From assembly GCA_002429315.1 (NCBI GenBank), contig DIZC01000086.1:39017-48619 (forward strand): 9,603 nucleotides of DNA. Reading direction: 5' to 3'. Under the pieces are notes generated by a model. That model saw only the letters and a list, made by a program, of their open reading frames with translations. It was not told the origin of the DNA and made no database searches. The position numbers were made by a program, and so were the translations under genes. Of this stretch, positions 7,537 through 9,603 are shown one piece after another. The first letter of the stretch is position 1. Every line of letters begins with the position of its first letter. The DNA is from Alphaproteobacteria bacterium UBA6038. Its GTDB lineage: Bacteria; Pseudomonadota; Alphaproteobacteria; Micropepsales; Micropepsaceae.

Positions 7537-8205
7537 TTATTTCTTCTTCAGCATGGAATCGAGGTAATCCTTCAATTCCTGCCAGTCCGCAAAGGTGGAG
7601 TGGACCTGGCCGTCGATGATGAAGGTCGGCGTGCCGTTCACGCCGTAGCGTGTGTTGGCGTCTTCGCCGACTTTCGTAATCCGCTGTTGTTCTGCCTGAT
7701 TCGCAATGCATCTGTCGACCTGTTCCGCGCTCATGCCGGCGATTCGGCCCATCTGGACAAGGGCACCGTGCACGTCGGTGATGCCGAACTCCGGATCCCA
7801 TTTGGTCTGATTCCGGAATAGCAGGTCAATGAATTGAAAATAGTTATTCGCAGGAAGACAGCGCGCCATGGCTTCGGCCGCCACGTCGACCGAGCCGAGC
7901 GGAAACACGCGGAACACGTAATAGACTTTGCCGGTGTCGATGTAGTTTGCCTTCAGTTGTGGGAACAACGCCTCGTTAAAATGGGCGCAGTGCGGGCAGG
8001 TGGGGGCAGCGTACTCCACCATGAGAATCGGCGCCTTGGGAGAGCCGAGCGCGCGGTCGCTCGAAGCGAGCGTGACGTTGGCCCGTTCGCCCGACCCGGC
8101 GATGTCGTTGGAACTGCCGCCGCCATAGAAGACGAAATAAGCGGCGGCGAGGACGGCAATGATGGCCAGACCGACGATGCCATAAAGCAACTGCTTGCGG
8201 GTCAC
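7537..8205 (-). CDS. DsbA-family thiol-disulfide protein, membrane-anchored
   Basis: This 222-residue protein has one N-terminal hydrophobic helix (about residues 5-27, KQLLYGIVGL onward) and then a thioredoxin-type fold that should face the periplasm. The helix lacks an obvious cleavage site, so I expect an anchor rather than a removed signal. The active site is CPHC (70-73), as in DsbA oxidases, and the cis-proline loop is GTPT with Pro193. Two further cysteines, Cys116 and Cys166, lie in the inserted helical domain and could form a structural disulfide. It may put disulfides into exported proteins or act as an isomerase; no partner DsbB is in the window. The frame is open to 8475, but that part overlaps the DUF721 gene. 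The GTG at 8205 has GGAG six bases upstream and places the membrane helix right at the N terminus. It sits between DUF721 and smc. Confidence 0.9.
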   Translation of the reverse strand: MTRKQLLYGIVGLAIIAVLAAAYFVFYGGGSSNDIAGSGERANVTLASSDRALGSPKAPILMVEYAAPTCPHCAHFNEALFPQLKANYIDTGKVYYVFRVFPLGSVDVAAEAMARCLPANNYFQFIDLLFRNQTKWDPEFGITDVHGALVQMGRIAGMSAEQVDRCIANQAEQQRITKVGEDANTRYGVNGTPTFIIDGQVHSTFADWQELKDYLDSMLKKK

Positions 8206-8211
8206 GGAAGG

Positions 8212-8215
8212 CTCC
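8212..8215 (-). promoter_or_regulatory. Ribosome binding site deciding the GTG start of the dsbA-like gene
   Basis: GGAG on the minus strand lies six bases before the GTG at 8203-8205. No in-frame ATG occurs between the DUF721 stop and the membrane helix. An in-frame TTG overlaps this site and is less likely. Confidence 0.6.
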
Positions 8216-8258
8216 AACGCTTCGACGGCGATGCTTGTGACAGAGCCGGGCGCAGCGT

Positions 8259-8750
8259 TCAATCCGGATCGCGGCGGGCGCGCCTGCGGGCAAGCTTGAG
8301 CAGCGCTTCGCGGACCGGCTCGGGGCCGCGGTAGGCGCGGGCGGGATCGTCTGGCGCCGGCTCGCCGCTCGCGCACGAGGGAGGCCGCGACTTCGGGCGG
8401 GCGGCCAGCGGCCCCTGCACGAATTTCAGCTTCGCCACCGCCGCGTGGCCGAGATAGGCGTTGATGCGGGCGCACAGTTCGCGGCTCTCATGCTGCAGGA
8501 AGAGCGAGGCGCCGGGTTCCGCCTTGAGGGTCAGAACGCCGCCGGCCGGACCGTCGCTCAGCCGAATCGGCTGGGCGATTCGGGCGACTTCCGGTCCGGC
8601 GATCTCCGCCCAGCGCAGCACCAGAGTCGGATTCCGGAACCCGGCGCGGGCGAACAGGGCGGTGCCGACGGCTGCGGCGCCGCGTCCGACGGCTTCGGCG
8701 CGATTGCGCCGCGGCGGCTCGGGCTGTTGGGTCTTTGGGTCTTGCGCCAT
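8259..8750 (-). CDS. DUF721 protein, DciA-type replicative helicase loader candidate
   Basis: This 163-residue protein has a conserved DUF721 core at about residues 25-113. It contains RWAEIAGPEVARIAQP (46-61), with the hallmark Trp47, and then alternating hydrophobic strands (GVLTLKA, ASLFLQHES) and a helix ending in RINAYLG. A Pro/Ser-rich linker and a very basic C-terminal helix (about 144-163) follow and could touch DNA. DciA proteins of this family bind DnaB and help load it at the origin in bacteria that lack DnaC. In alphaproteobacteria the DUF721 protein is taken to fill this role, so function here is by family and context. The ATG has no strong ribosome site. It is the first gene of a likely DUF721-dsbA-smc unit (53 bases to the dsbA GTG) and starts head to head with mutY. 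Confidence 0.82.
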   Translation of the reverse strand: MAQDPKTQQPEPPRRNRAEAVGRGAAAVGTALFARAGFRNPTLVLRWAEIAGPEVARIAQPIRLSDGPAGGVLTLKAEPGASLFLQHESRELCARINAYLGHAAVAKLKFVQGPLAARPKSRPPSCASGEPAPDDPARAYRGPEPVREALLKLARRRARRDPD

Positions 8751-8775
8751 GGTGCTGGCGAAAGAGTCTGACCGA

Positions 8776-9603
8776 ATGACGGCCGCCCGGCAACGCTCCC
8801 GAACAACGCCATCTGTCGCGGAGGCGCTGCTCGCCTGGTACGATGCGCATCGCCGCGTGCTGCCATGGCGGGCGAAAGCCGGAAGGCGCGCGGATCCCTA
8901 CTGCGTGTGGCTGAGCGAAATCATGCTGCAGCAGACGACCGTGCAGGCGGTCGGCCGCTATTATCGCGAATTCCTCGCGCGCTGGCCCGATGTGTGGGCG
9001 CTGGCGGCGGCGCCTTTGGACGATGTGCTGGCGGCGTGGGCCGGGCTCGGCTACTACGCGCGCGCCCGCAACCTGCACCGCGCCGCGAAGGTCGTGGTGG
9101 AGGAATTCGGCGGCGAATTCCCCGCGAGCTACGAGCAGCTGAAGCGGCTGCCGGGCGTGGGCGCCTACACTGCCGGCGCAATCGCCGCGATCGCCTTCGA
9201 CCTGCCGATGCTGGCGATGGACGCGAATGCCGAGCGCGTGCTGGCGCGGCTGTTCGCGGTCGCCGAGCCGCTGCCGAAAGCAAAGGCCAAGTTGCACGCG
9301 TTGGGACAGCAACTGGTGCCGCACGCGCGGGCAGGGGATTTCGCGCAAGCGCTGATGGATTTGGGTGCGGGGATCTGCACGCCGAAGAGGCCGGCGTGCG
9401 AGCGTTGCCCGCTGAAGGCGCAATGCGCAGCGCTCGCGTGCGGCATTCAGGAACAGCTGCCGGTCAAGGCGGAAAAGCCGGCGCGGCCGCTCAGGCGCGG
9501 CGCGGCGTTCGTGGCGCGCGATGCGACGGGCGCCGTGCTGCTGGTCAAGCGGCCGGAGAACGGATTGCTCGGCGCTATGCTGCAACCGCCGCTCGGTCCG
9601 TGG
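8776..9603 (+). CDS. mutY: A/G-specific adenine DNA glycosylase MutY (3' end outside window)
   Basis: The frame is open for 276 codons to the window edge without a stop. MutY removes adenine mispaired with 8-oxoguanine. Visible marks: the catalytic Glu48 in WLSEIMLQQT, GLGYYARARNL (90-100), the helix-hairpin-helix LPGVGAYTAG (125-134), the second catalytic Asp149 in MDANAERVLARL, and the iron-sulfur cluster cysteines 201, 208, 211 and 217 in the C-x6-C-x2-C-x5-C pattern. From about residue 240 the NUDIX-like 8-oxoG recognition domain begins (LLVKRPENGLLG) and is cut by the edge. The usual DGNV after the catalytic Asp is DANA here. I chose the ATG at 8776 because AAAGAG lies about 10 bases upstream. 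An in-frame ATG at 8749 would add nine residues and would overlap the start codon of the DUF721 gene on the other strand. Confidence 0.95.
   Translation, partial: MTAARQRSRTTPSVAEALLAWYDAHRRVLPWRAKAGRRADPYCVWLSEIMLQQTTVQAVGRYYREFLARWPDVWALAAAPLDDVLAAWAGLGYYARARNLHRAAKVVVEEFGGEFPASYEQLKRLPGVGAYTAGAIAAIAFDLPMLAMDANAERVLARLFAVAEPLPKAKAKLHALGQQLVPHARAGDFAQALMDLGAGICTPKRPACERCPLKAQCAALACGIQEQLPVKAEKPARPLRRGAAFVARDATGAVLLVKRPENGLLGAMLQPPLGPW

Noticed and set aside
8751..8830. A minus-strand promoter for DUF721 inside mutY (TTGCCG-17-CAGACT)
   Set aside because: The -10 matches the consensus at only three of six bases, so it is not distinguishable from background.
8488..9585. A 365-codon minus-strand frame opposite mutY and reaching into DUF721
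   Set aside because: It has no domain signature, and the plus strand encodes MutY with intact catalytic and cluster residues. It is an antisense shadow.

Overview
The window is chromosomal DNA from a GC-rich alphaproteobacterium. Three things point there: an F0 ATP synthase cluster in the order I-a-c-b'-b with no F1 genes following b inside the window, the paired b' and b stator genes, and the linkage mutY / DUF721 (DciA-type) / dsbA-like / smc, an arrangement I know from Rhizobiales and relatives. The strict consensus-like CTTGAC -35 in front of atpI fits as well. I cannot name the genus.

Layout from left to right. (1) 58-2452, minus strand: atpI, atpB, atpE, atpF' (b') and atpF (b) packed with gaps of 1 to 15 bases, read from one strong promoter at 2514-2542 with a 10-bp inverted repeat at its start point. 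A short palindromic element lies just past the end of atpF. (2) 2684-4009, plus strand: a 12-helix APC-superfamily amino-acid permease that diverges from the atp operon. (3) 4050-8750, minus strand: a DUF721/DciA-like protein, a membrane-anchored DsbA-type thioredoxin-fold protein and full-length SMC, probably one transcription unit. (4) 8776 to the right edge, plus strand: mutY, cut by the window in its C-terminal domain. Its start region is head to head with DUF721.

How the genes work together. The atp genes encode the membrane part of the proton-driven ATP synthase; its catalytic F1 part must be encoded elsewhere. The right half is a genome-maintenance block: helicase loading (DUF721/DciA), chromosome organisation (SMC) and repair of A opposite 8-oxoG (MutY), with an envelope thiol-disulfide protein in the middle. 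The permease between the blocks has no visible functional tie to either.

Most of this is conserved housekeeping DNA, and I do not see a new system. The items worth a second look are regulatory or fine-scale: the atp promoter/inverted repeat, the CCATGG site that gives a start codon on both strands, non-ATG starts for smc and dsbA, and substitutions next to catalytic residues in subunit c and MutY.
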